Source: a virus. Taken from it: a DNA stretch of 20,270 nt. The stretch spans positions 1 through 20,270 of the IMG/VR virus record IMGVR_UViG_3300042401_000109; one strand, written 5' to 3'. Shown piece by piece: positions 6,475 to 13,192 of this stretch. Position numbers and translations under genes: made by a program. How positions within the stretch are numbered: the first letter of the stretch is position 1; each line of letters opens with the position of its first letter. The notes beneath the pieces were generated by a model. The model was not told where the DNA came from. It was given only the letters and a program-made list of their open reading frames with translations, and made no database searches.

Positions 6475-6710
6475 ACATAAATATCCAGCTTGCGGTTTGT
6501 AAAAATCTCAAGGGTTAGTTGATTGCGTTCTGCCTTCTTTACATACAACTCAAACTCAAGATCGTTAATTTTATCCTTTGCCTTCTTCATCTTTAGCGCT
6601 TGTGCATATTCTTCTTGTAAGCGCTCTGCCCTGCGTTCAAGCGCATCTGTCTTAGTCGGCTCGCCTCCCGGCTGAACCATCGGATACCATTTGTTTAGCG
6701 GCGGAATCAT
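6471..6710 (-). CDS. Small coiled-coil protein, 79 aa, lysis region
   Basis: The product begins MIPPLNKWYPMVQPGGEPTK and is then almost entirely charged helix (DALERRAERLQEEYAQALKM and on through KKAERNQLTLEIF), ending NRKLDIYV. It has no membrane segment. The PPxNKWYPxxQPGGxxTKTDALExR start seems conserved among environmental phages in my memory, with unknown function. Its first 59 bases overlap, in another frame, the 3' part of a 43-aa membrane protein gene, and its stop forms an ATGA junction with the next gene. It may be a soluble partner of the neighbouring membrane proteins. Confidence 0.7.
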   Translation of the reverse strand: MIPPLNKWYPMVQPGGEPTKTDALERRAERLQEEYAQALKMKKAKDKINDLEFELYVKKAERNQLTLEIFTNRKLDIYV

Positions 6711-6783
6711 TGTGAATAAAGATCCAATAGATGTAGTTCATAGGCACTGCTAACCAAAGCAGTATTTCTAGTACATCAATCAT
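6652..6783 (-). CDS. Tiny single-TM protein, 43 aa, overlapping gene
   Basis: The ATG at 6783 forms an ATGA overlap with the stop of the 95-aa gene, and the frame runs to TAA at 6654-6652. The product MIDVLEILLWLAVPMNYIYW continues IFIHNDSAAKQMVSDGSAGRRAD: one hydrophobic helix followed by a short polar tail. The gene fills what would otherwise be a 69-base gap and then runs 59 bases into the 79-aa gene in a different frame. The four-base coupling overlap, used repeatedly in this operon, is the main argument that it is real. The function is unknown; small holin-like or regulatory membrane proteins are possible. Confidence 0.55.
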   Translation of the reverse strand: MIDVLEILLWLAVPMNYIYWIFIHNDSAAKQMVSDGSAGRRAD

Positions 6784-7067
6784 TTCTTCTCCCGTTCAAG
6801 CGCATCTTTGTATCCATGAATAACTTTAGTTCTGAGTTCTGCTGAGTCTGCCGCGCCCGCCCACTCTGACAAGTTGTTCCACATCACCACATAATCTTGG
6901 CTTCGGCAAAACTTTGCATTGTTTGTTAGCCACATTGACATCTGCTGATGACGTTCGGACGGGTTGTGGATTGTCCAAGCAATTGACCAAAACTCGCGCA
7001 CATGGCAGCCATTCTTGGCTACGGCTCCAACTAGCCCCAACAGCAGTAACAGTATGAGCCAACGCAT
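6780..7067 (-). CDS. Secreted or membrane-anchored small protein, 95 aa, lysis region
   Basis: The product starts with a textbook signal/anchor MRWLILLLLLGLVGAVAKNG and then has CHVREFWSIAWTIHNPSERH followed by QQMSMWLTNNAKFC. Two cysteines (C21, C54) could form a periplasmic disulfide. The second half contains NNLSEWAGAADSAELRTKVI and a charged end. From memory this CHVREFWxxAxTIHxPSxRHQQ...NNLSEWAGxADSAELR pattern occurs in lysis cassettes of environmental phages, without assigned function. The region before C21 (KNG) is not a good lipobox, so it is not a clear Rz1-type lipoprotein. It directly follows a 31-aa gene (TAA then ATG). Confidence 0.75.
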   Translation of the reverse strand: MRWLILLLLLGLVGAVAKNGCHVREFWSIAWTIHNPSERHQQMSMWLTNNAKFCRSQDYVVMWNNLSEWAGAADSAELRTKVIHGYKDALEREKK

Positions 7068-7163
7068 TTACCACGCCCAACTCCATGCAATTATGTAAAG
7101 GCTAAAAATAACGAAGGCCGCTACAAAGACCGCCGCAATAATTGCTTCGGCCCAGTCTTTCAT
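7068..7163 (-). CDS. Tiny membrane protein, 31 aa
   Basis: ATG 7163 overlaps the upstream stop as ATGA. The TAA at 7070-7068 abuts the ATG of the 95-aa gene with no spacer. The product is MKDWAEAIIAAVFVAAFVIF followed by SLYIIAWSWAW: one hydrophobic helix after a short charged start, ending in aromatics. The exact fit between two neighbours, with coupled junctions on both sides, makes it a convincing gene despite its size. From memory, MxDWAEAxIAA starts recur in phage lysis regions. A role as a small holin-like pore former or regulator is possible but not shown. Confidence 0.65.
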   Translation of the reverse strand: MKDWAEAIIAAVFVAAFVIFSLYIIAWSWAW

Positions 7164-7381
7164 TTGTCCACTTTTCCATCTAGCTTGTCAAAAATCTTGC
7201 CAAGCATGTCTTTGACATCCCGCATGTCGGCTCGGTAGTCTTCACGCGCCACATAATTCAATGGCATACCGCGCACATCTCCATCAAGCCGGTCAATGGC
7301 TTGATAGATTCTGTTAAGCGTCCAACCACCAAAAAAGCCTGCCACGGCCACAGAAATGTTAAAAAGCACTTGGTATTCCAT
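7160..7381 (-). CDS. Small single-TM protein with helical cytosolic/periplasmic tail, 73 aa
   Basis: The N-terminal segment VLFNISVAVAGFFGGWTLNRIY forms one membrane helix. The rest is charged and helical (YVAREDYRADMRDVKDMLGK, then IFDKLDGKVDK). The YVxxEDYRxDxxxxKxxLxxIFDKLDGK pattern is common in small phage proteins found with holins and ejection proteins, in my memory. It could be a holin-associated or spanin-like membrane protein, but it is short for an i-spanin and no partner lipoprotein is seen. Its ATG is followed on the same message by the ATGA-coupled 31-aa gene. The stop of the 73-aa gene is separate from the ejection gene, whose TAA overlaps the 73-aa ATG by one base. Confidence 0.7.
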   Translation of the reverse strand: MEYQVLFNISVAVAGFFGGWTLNRIYQAIDRLDGDVRGMPLNYVAREDYRADMRDVKDMLGKIFDKLDGKVDK

Positions 7382-9288
7382 TACTTTTTACCCGTTCCAC
7401 GAATTTCTATGCGGAAAGGTTGATTTGCCAATGCGTTTTGGTTAGTTTGTTTTGGAGCCAACTGGTTAGGTTGCTCCAACGCTTTTCCAACTTGTTTGGT
7501 AATTTGGCGTGTCCGAGCAAATTCCGCAGCCGTCTGAGCGCCTGGGATTTTAACTGGCAGCTGTTGTAAAGCCTCAAGGCCACGCAAAACCGCGCCTGCT
7601 GTATTGCTGTAATTTACCGCGCCAGGCTCTTTGACCAATACATCTTTGATGGCATCGCGCAAGTCCATAATTTCATTACGGCCTTTTTTGCCAAACATAT
7701 AGACCAGCTTGTCTTCAGTATCAAGTTGATTGATAAGAGTGTTAAGGTTTCTAAAAGATGGCTGATCGGTTTTGGTCAGCATGTCTTTCATGTGCTGAAT
7801 AGTCTGGCCTTGCAATTCTGCATACGCCTTTTCACCTTCTTTGCCGCCTTTTTTAAGCAACTTGGTGACCGTGCGCATTTCTTCCAATGAGCCGTCAAGC
7901 ACCACATATTTAAACACATCATCAAGCGCCACTTGGCGGTCAGCGTAACCAGCCTTTGTGCCAAGCAATTTGTCAACGCGATAAACATCTTCAAACTCTT
8001 TGGCCAACTGCGCTCTAGATTGACGCGCTTTTTGATACAACTCACCGCCAGCACCTTCACCCATTTGGGTAATGATGTTTTTCATAGGCTTGGCATTTGC
8101 TGAGTCTTTGACCGTGCCGATTTGTTGGTAAATGTCTTCAAGCGCTCTAACTGAAATTGCTCCAGTGCCTTGCGGGTCATTCATTCTTAATGACTCAGCC
8201 ACAGAATCCAAAATTGGGTCTAATTTTTGACGTTGTGTTGGTGTTTTGGTTTCAATAAAGTCAAGCAAACTTTGATAAGGCACTTGTTGTAATGTTTCAC
8301 CAGCTTCATCTGCTTTTTTGTACAACGCCTTATATTGGTCATACTTTTTGGTGTACTCATCATTAAGCGTTTTGTCAACAATCTTGCCAACAGCCCGCAT
8401 TTGAGTCGGGTCAGCTACTTCAGCACCAATTTCATTGGTCATGCGTTCAAAGTTCTGAACAATGGCTTTTTGTTTGTTGGTTTCAAAAGCGCGCATTTGT
8501 TCAGCTAATTTGATCTTGGCATCTTCTGAAATGCCAGTTACCACGCCACGGCGAACATCTGCCTCAAATTGTTGTTGGGGCAAGTTTTTAGTGCGCTCAC
8601 CAAGTGTCGCAGGGATGTTCAAGCGTTGCAGGCGCTCTTGACGCATTAAGTCTTCAGAAGTAGATGCCGCACCAACGCCTGGCATAACAGGCTGTTGTTC
8701 GCGTGTCATTACTTTGGCCAAAGCATTTTGCACTGGCACTGTCGCCTGTCTCACAATGGGACGGGCAAGCACGTTAGCTTGTGTGGCAACCGCAGGAGCC
8801 AAAGCGTTAATAGTTGAGCCAGTTGCGCCAAGTGTTGGCGGCAAAGCGCCAGTAATTGGCTGTAAAAACTCACCAACAGCACCCAAAGCCTGTCTAGCCG
8901 TTTGTGTGCGAGGTTGATACATAACAGACTTGGCAGCTTCTTCGCCAGCGCGAATGCCTTCTTGAGTGCCGTATTTGCCACTTGTTAACGTACCAACAGC
9001 ACCAACAATTGGTGCAATGGCTGCGCCGCCTAATGTAGCGCCAAGTGCCAATGGAGTTTCAATTGCACCCATGATGCGGTCACGCATTGATATTTCTGGT
9101 TCTTTTTTACCAGTTACAACATTTTCAGCACCCGGTATTGCCGCAGCAGGCCCCAACCCAATGGTCTTGTAAAATTCCATTTTTGGCATTTTTGCATAAA
9201 ATTTTTCATGCAAAGAATCAGCCAATTTTACGTCTGGCACATCATCATATTCAGGATATTGTGCGCGGAATTCTGCAAGAGTAGCCAT
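7381..9288 (-). CDS. Probable DNA-ejection (internal virion) protein, gp16-like position, 635 aa
   Basis: The N terminus ATLAEFRAQYPEYDDVPDVK, continuing LADSLHEKFYAKMPKMEFYKTIG, is a recurrent start of podovirus internal virion and tail-lysozyme-type proteins. A glycine/alanine-rich hydrophobic region follows (about 75-110, TPLALGATLGGAAIAPIVGA), which could enter the membrane. The rest is long, polar and helical, with a basic end. No transglycosylase motif is visible. It is the third of three consecutive large proteins after the tail genes. P22 has gp7, gp20 and gp16 at the same place, and its length is close to gp16 (609 aa). Ejection into the host is inferred from order, size and composition. 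TAATG junctions occur at both ends. Confidence 0.7.
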   Translation of the reverse strand: MATLAEFRAQYPEYDDVPDVKLADSLHEKFYAKMPKMEFYKTIGLGPAAAIPGAENVVTGKKEPEISMRDRIMGAIETPLALGATLGGAAIAPIVGAVGTLTSGKYGTQEGIRAGEEAAKSVMYQPRTQTARQALGAVGEFLQPITGALPPTLGATGSTINALAPAVATQANVLARPIVRQATVPVQNALAKVMTREQQPVMPGVGAASTSEDLMRQERLQRLNIPATLGERTKNLPQQQFEADVRRGVVTGISEDAKIKLAEQMRAFETNKQKAIVQNFERMTNEIGAEVADPTQMRAVGKIVDKTLNDEYTKKYDQYKALYKKADEAGETLQQVPYQSLLDFIETKTPTQRQKLDPILDSVAESLRMNDPQGTGAISVRALEDIYQQIGTVKDSANAKPMKNIITQMGEGAGGELYQKARQSRAQLAKEFEDVYRVDKLLGTKAGYADRQVALDDVFKYVVLDGSLEEMRTVTKLLKKGGKEGEKAYAELQGQTIQHMKDMLTKTDQPSFRNLNTLINQLDTEDKLVYMFGKKGRNEIMDLRDAIKDVLVKEPGAVNYSNTAGAVLRGLEALQQLPVKIPGAQTAAEFARTRQITKQVGKALEQPNQLAPKQTNQNALANQPFRIEIRGTGKK

Positions 9289-10727
9289 TATCTATTCCTC
9301 AGTCCCAATGGATCATTTGCGCTTGCGCCGGGCAAACCACCAGCACTTGGCTGATACTTTTGAATTTCTTTAGCACCAGGTCCTGCTTGAACTTCAATTG
9401 CTTTAATTGCAAGTTTTCTAGCATTTTCTTTTTGTTTAATAACTTCTGCATTGTCATTAATTTGCGGAAAGTATTTTTTATCTTCCCTGTCAAATTCTGA
9501 GTCAGAAATAACAGCGCCAGACTCTTTACGCAAAACAGCAGTAATAAAGTTTGATTTTGCTTGATTAACTTGTTGTTGAGCAGCGCTAGTACCACCAAGA
9601 ACGCTAGGCAATGCCTGTCCCAATGCGCCACCAATAAGTGGAGTAGCTTCAATAACAGCACCTTTGAGAACGCCTTTTTTAGACAGATCATCCAAAATGG
9701 CATTAGCTTCTTTCATTCTCATGCCATACGCTGTTGCATTGCTTTGTGTTTCGGTTAGTGATGTAGCCTTGCCACGCAATGGCACACCCGCTGCGGGAGC
9801 CGCTTCTGGCACAACAGCACCAGCCGCTGGTGCGCGAGCGCCAGGCATACCCGTGCCAGCCGCTGGCTCTGTTGGTGCAGCTGCTGGAGCAGGGCCACCA
9901 AGGGAAACAGGGAATGCTTGCAATGTACGCTTGTTGACACCCACAATTGAGCCGTCTTCGGCTTCTTTGATTTCGTAACCTGGGTTGGCCTGCTCCCAAG
10001 CAAATTTGCGTTGAGCCAATCCAAGTTGACCAGCAGAAGTGGATGCTTGTCTTTCTGCGGTAAGGTCAGCAAATGTTTTGCCTTTGGTGTATTCGCTGCC
10101 AGGCACAACGGTTGCCTCGCCACCTAGCCCTGGCCTTGAAAGGACACGTCCAGTAGGGCCAAGATCCTGAGCAAAAGTAACTGGTTTGTTTTGTTTGATG
10201 TACTCACTTAAACCTAACGCAGCTTTGTTTTTCCAATCGGCAAAACCCGCAGGGTCAGCAGGAATTGCTCGGGCTGCGTCCATGATCGAAACTTTGGTAA
10301 CAGGAGAACCTAACATGTCTGGATCATTTTGTTGGGTTTGAAGCCACTGAAGCGCACCGCGTTGATCGTTTACATCTCGAAGCGCGTCACGATATAAACC
10401 AGTTTTTGATACAACCAACTCATTACGGCGCTTGGCTTCTTCGGTTTGCGCTTTACCAATTTCAGTTACACCAGTAGAAAGTTTACGTCCGCTTTCACCA
10501 AACTGGGTTGCCAACTTGTAACGGGTTTCTGGCTGAGTCAAATCAGGGTTTTCAGCCAAAAAAGTTTGCAAGCCCTTACGCTCTTTCAACGTAAGCGCAT
10601 TCAACTCGCCTTCTTGGTCAAGTTGCTTAAACTTCATCGCAGTCATCAACGTGTTGACTGGCGAAAACTGCGCTAAATCAATTTGTGCTGGCCTTGCGCC
10701 AAGAATAATGTTGGGATCAAGTGGCAT
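9288..10727 (-). CDS. Probable DNA-ejection/internal virion protein, 479 aa
   Basis: The N-terminal part contains NIILGARPAQIDLAQFSPVN followed by charged helices (TLKERKGLQTFLAENPDLTQ). Alanine/proline-rich low-complexity sequence separates this (about 283-330) from a C-terminal domain with QAKSNFITAVLRKESGAVIS and DSEFDREDKKYFPQINDN. The NFxxAVLRxESGAxISxSEF...YFPQ motif recurs in many phage virion and injection proteins. Its length is close to P22 gp20 (471 aa) and it is the middle of three such genes. It is thus a candidate ejection protein rather than an enzyme. ATG 10727 lies ten bases after the previous stop, with AAGGA in the gap; the end forms TAATG with the next gene. Confidence 0.7.
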   Translation of the reverse strand: MPLDPNIILGARPAQIDLAQFSPVNTLMTAMKFKQLDQEGELNALTLKERKGLQTFLAENPDLTQPETRYKLATQFGESGRKLSTGVTEIGKAQTEEAKRRNELVVSKTGLYRDALRDVNDQRGALQWLQTQQNDPDMLGSPVTKVSIMDAARAIPADPAGFADWKNKAALGLSEYIKQNKPVTFAQDLGPTGRVLSRPGLGGEATVVPGSEYTKGKTFADLTAERQASTSAGQLGLAQRKFAWEQANPGYEIKEAEDGSIVGVNKRTLQAFPVSLGGPAPAAAPTEPAAGTGMPGARAPAAGAVVPEAAPAAGVPLRGKATSLTETQSNATAYGMRMKEANAILDDLSKKGVLKGAVIEATPLIGGALGQALPSVLGGTSAAQQQVNQAKSNFITAVLRKESGAVISDSEFDREDKKYFPQINDNAEVIKQKENARKLAIKAIEVQAGPGAKEIQKYQPSAGGLPGASANDPLGLRNR

Positions 10728-10737
10728 GATTCAGTCC

Positions 10738-11934
10738 TTATGCTGTTCTTGTAAGGTATTTATTTAACAATTGATTTTGGTTATACATACCATACACATT
10801 GGTGGCTTGGCCTAAAGCATTGGAAAATGCGTTTGCCGAACCAATTTGTCCTGCGGCCATAGCATTCCCCGCGCCAGTAATTGCGCCAATCTGATTAGCG
10901 GTGTTTGTGCTGTATGCACTTTGACGCGCGGCGTTGGATGAACCGTATATGTTTGATAATCCCGCGCCGTAATTTCCAAAAGCGGCAGTTTGTCCAGCGC
11001 CGGCTTGCGCGGCAATATTGCCGGTTGTTGCGCCATAGTTACCATAAGCAGCGCTTGCGCCAGCGCCCGCATTTTGAATGGCTTGCGACGCGCCTGATGC
11101 AAAATTACCAGCGGCCGCCGCTTGGCCTGCCGCTGAAGCCTGACCACTGGCTGTTAAAGCCTGCAAAGGAGCAAGTTGATTTTGACGCGCAACATTAAAC
11201 CGATTAAAAGCGTTGCCGTATTCTTGGGCTTGAAATGCTTTTGTGGCTTGAAAGCGATTAAACGCATTTTGGTATTCCTGAGAACCCATTTCCTGACCGT
11301 ATCGAGTGGCAGCTTTAAGCGCAGCGCCTGATTGCAAGCCACGGCTGGCAGCAGTTGATCTTTCAAGGGTTTTTTGACCTTCGGCCAAACGAAATGCGTA
11401 GCCTGGGTCTTGTTCCATTTGTTGAGCATTAAAATTCTCAAACAGTGTGTTTGGATCAAACCCTTCTACTTTAAATGCCGTTGTTGCAGAACCATAGCCA
11501 GGGGCGCTTGTGTTGCCACTTAAGCCTAGTAAATCCATTAAACGCGCTTGGCCTTTTTCACCAGCTTCTTTAAACGAACTTAAATTTTCAACTTGTTTGT
11601 TAAACAACTCACGTTGTAACGCAAGCGTTTGATTAAGCGCAGCTTGTTGTGCTGCTAATTGCTTATCAAGCGCCGCAGCAGCGGCGGCGTTGCCAGCGTC
11701 TGCGGCTGTTTTTTGAGCCGCAAGAGTTTGTGCTAACGTATCTTTTTGAACCGCAATTTGCTTATCGACATTTTCTTTGTCAGCAGCAATTTGCAACTGA
11801 AGCCCTTCAAGACTTGTTGTGCCTGCTTTTTCAGCAGCGTCAGCTTGAATGTCTGCTGCGCTTGAAGCAGCCTTTGACGATATTACTGCGCTACCAAGGA
11901 TAGCACCACCAACAGCTACAAATCCCCATGTCAT
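10738..11934 (-). CDS. Probable DNA-ejection/internal virion protein, 398 aa, with tandem repeats
   Basis: A hydrophobic N terminus (GFVAVGGAILGSAVIS, 4-19) is followed by an Ala/Gln-rich coiled coil (about 44-118). Next come QQMEQDPGYAFRLAEGQKTL and a SRGLQSGAALKAATRYGQEM segment that recurs in podovirus internal virion/DNA-transfer proteins. Residues 219-250 hold two copies of a QEYxNAFNRFxxxxxF unit. The C-terminal third is low-complexity Gly/Ala/Asn/Tyr, with several GNYGA-like copies. It is the first of the three large genes after the tail components, at the place of P22 gp7, though longer than gp7 (229 aa). The start overlaps the preceding stop as ATGA. Role by context and composition. 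Confidence 0.75.
   Translation of the reverse strand: MTWGFVAVGGAILGSAVISSKAASSAADIQADAAEKAGTTSLEGLQLQIAADKENVDKQIAVQKDTLAQTLAAQKTAADAGNAAAAAALDKQLAAQQAALNQTLALQRELFNKQVENLSSFKEAGEKGQARLMDLLGLSGNTSAPGYGSATTAFKVEGFDPNTLFENFNAQQMEQDPGYAFRLAEGQKTLERSTAASRGLQSGAALKAATRYGQEMGSQEYQNAFNRFQATKAFQAQEYGNAFNRFNVARQNQLAPLQALTASGQASAAGQAAAAGNFASGASQAIQNAGAGASAAYGNYGATTGNIAAQAGAGQTAAFGNYGAGLSNIYGSSNAARQSAYSTNTANQIGAITGAGNAMAAGQIGSANAFSNALGQATNVYGMYNQNQLLNKYLTRTA
11185..11280 (-). repeat. Tandem repeat within the 398-aa ejection protein gene
   Basis: The two consecutive coding units share QEY(Q/G)NAFNRF at the protein level (residues 219-228 and 237-246) with an 18-residue period. The codons are similar, so this looks like a diverged internal duplication. 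The copies lie at the junction between the conserved middle and the low-complexity tail. Confidence 0.7.
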
Positions 11935-12488
11935 AATTTATCTCCTTGCGCCGTCAGTTTCGGCAAAGCGTCAACAGATGCAATTAGACCCATTTCATCA
12001 TACGACGGTGAAATGACTTCTTGCTCGATTTTATCCAGTTCTGCCTCAGATTGGAACTCTGTTAAATGGACAGTTGTCCATAGTGTATCTTCTTCAGCGT
12101 AAACTGCACGTTTTAAACCTACTTCAGACACAAAAGTACACGGGCCTTGTAGGTGTTTCTGACCAAATTCTGTGAAAACGGTTACTTTACCCTTGGCAAT
12201 AAAATTCAAATGCTGGTGGCGGTGAATCTTGCCAATAATCAATGTTCCTTTTGGGATCATCATTTCGCGGGCATAAGTGCAACATCCATACTTATCGTCT
12301 TTTGGCGTGAAATAGTGGGTTAGGGTGCAATCTTCAAGGGTTGATTGAGCCACACCGCTGTCAATTAAATCTTGCAAACCTTTTTCAATAACCAAGATTT
12401 TTTCTCGGAATTGCACTTTGACGCGCTCTGGATCAGCAACAGCAAAACCTTTGCCGTATGTCACTAAAGATGGTGCAAATGTCATCAT
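11931..12488 (-). CDS. Cupin-fold protein in the tail operon, 185 aa
   Basis: The chosen ATG at 12488 overlaps the fibre-gene stop as ATGA. An in-frame ATG at 12506 would add six residues and another ATG lies at 12485. The central part, GTLIIGKIHRHQHLNFIAKG, followed by KVTVFTEFG, a GPCTFVSEVGLKRAVYAEED segment and WTTVHLTE, has the strand pattern and histidine cluster of a cupin. In similar podovirus proteins this domain sits beside tail genes; function is unknown, perhaps structural or sugar-related. The canonical cupin Glu after HxH is not evident, so metal binding is uncertain. A CCTYAREM segment upstream contains adjacent cysteines. The fold call is reasonable and the role unknown. Confidence 0.7.
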   Translation of the reverse strand: MMTFAPSLVTYGKGFAVADPERVKVQFREKILVIEKGLQDLIDSGVAQSTLEDCTLTHYFTPKDDKYGCCTYAREMMIPKGTLIIGKIHRHQHLNFIAKGKVTVFTEFGQKHLQGPCTFVSEVGLKRAVYAEEDTLWTTVHLTEFQSEAELDKIEQEVISPSYDEMGLIASVDALPKLTAQGDKL

Positions 12489-13192
12489 GCTGCCATTACC
12501 ACCCAATTTGTGCCATCAGATACTAGCGTGGCCCACGCGCCTACTAAGCCAGGGAGAATTGCCGTACCCGCAGCGCCGCCAATCAAAGGCACAACATTAC
12601 TTGATGCCGACACCAATGTCTGAAGTTGTAGATTTTTAAATGTCACCACGCGGCCAAGCCAAGCTGAAGCGGCGGGGAGTGTAACCGTGCAAGTTGAGCC
12701 TGACTTGTTGTTGATTACCCAACCTTCGGTGTCGGCAAGTGTAAAGTCAGCAGTTTTAGTTGCTACTACACCAGAACCACCATTGGCAACAGGTAACACG
12801 CCTGCGACGCGGGTGACAAGATCAAGATTACCCGAGGTTTGAGTGTTAATGTTAATAGTTCCTACAACATCGGAAGAAGTGACAACAACATTGCCTTGCA
12901 ACGAAATTGTGCCCGTGGTTGTAATGTCGCCAACCAATGACAGCCCACTGGCGTAACCCGTACCAGTTACGCGGCTGACTGTACCCGCGCCTAAATTTGC
13001 CCGCGCTTGCGCTGCCGTAGACGCGCTAGTGCCGCCGTTTTCAATCTGTGTAATTCCCTGCGTAGCGCCGCCAGTAATTACATAGAGGTTGTTAAAAAAG
13101 CGAAACCATTCCCGCGAGATCAGTCCGGTGCGCTGGTCAACCAACTCCACCCGAGGGGCGGGGATTTTAGTAATATTTGTTGAATCAACCAT
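12485..13192 (-). CDS. Tail fibre/appendage protein, 235 aa
   Basis: The N-terminal segment IPAPRVELVDQRTGLISREW, followed by FRFFNNLY, is a widely conserved virion-attachment start of phage fibre proteins. It is followed by repetitive Thr/Ser/Gly beta-rich sequence (ENGGTSASTAAQARANLGAG, then VARVAGVLPVANGGSGV-like repeats), typical of trimeric fibre shafts. The C-terminal part (about 150-235, FTLADTEGWVINNKSGSTCT through GTNWVVMAA) resembles a beta-sandwich tip. It follows the gp10-like gene, the place where P22 encodes its gp26 needle. It may be the needle-equivalent or a short receptor-binding fibre. It overlaps the upstream gene by eight bases. Confidence 0.75.
   Translation of the reverse strand: MVDSTNITKIPAPRVELVDQRTGLISREWFRFFNNLYVITGGATQGITQIENGGTSASTAAQARANLGAGTVSRVTGTGYASGLSLVGDITTTGTISLQGNVVVTSSDVVGTININTQTSGNLDLVTRVAGVLPVANGGSGVVATKTADFTLADTEGWVINNKSGSTCTVTLPAASAWLGRVVTFKNLQLQTLVSASSNVVPLIGGAAGTAILPGLVGAWATLVSDGTNWVVMAA

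Noticed and set aside
6780-7067. 95-aa protein as an Rz1-type outer-membrane lipoprotein
   Set aside because: The residues before C21 (AKNG) do not make a lipobox, and no matching i-spanin with an embedded frame was found.
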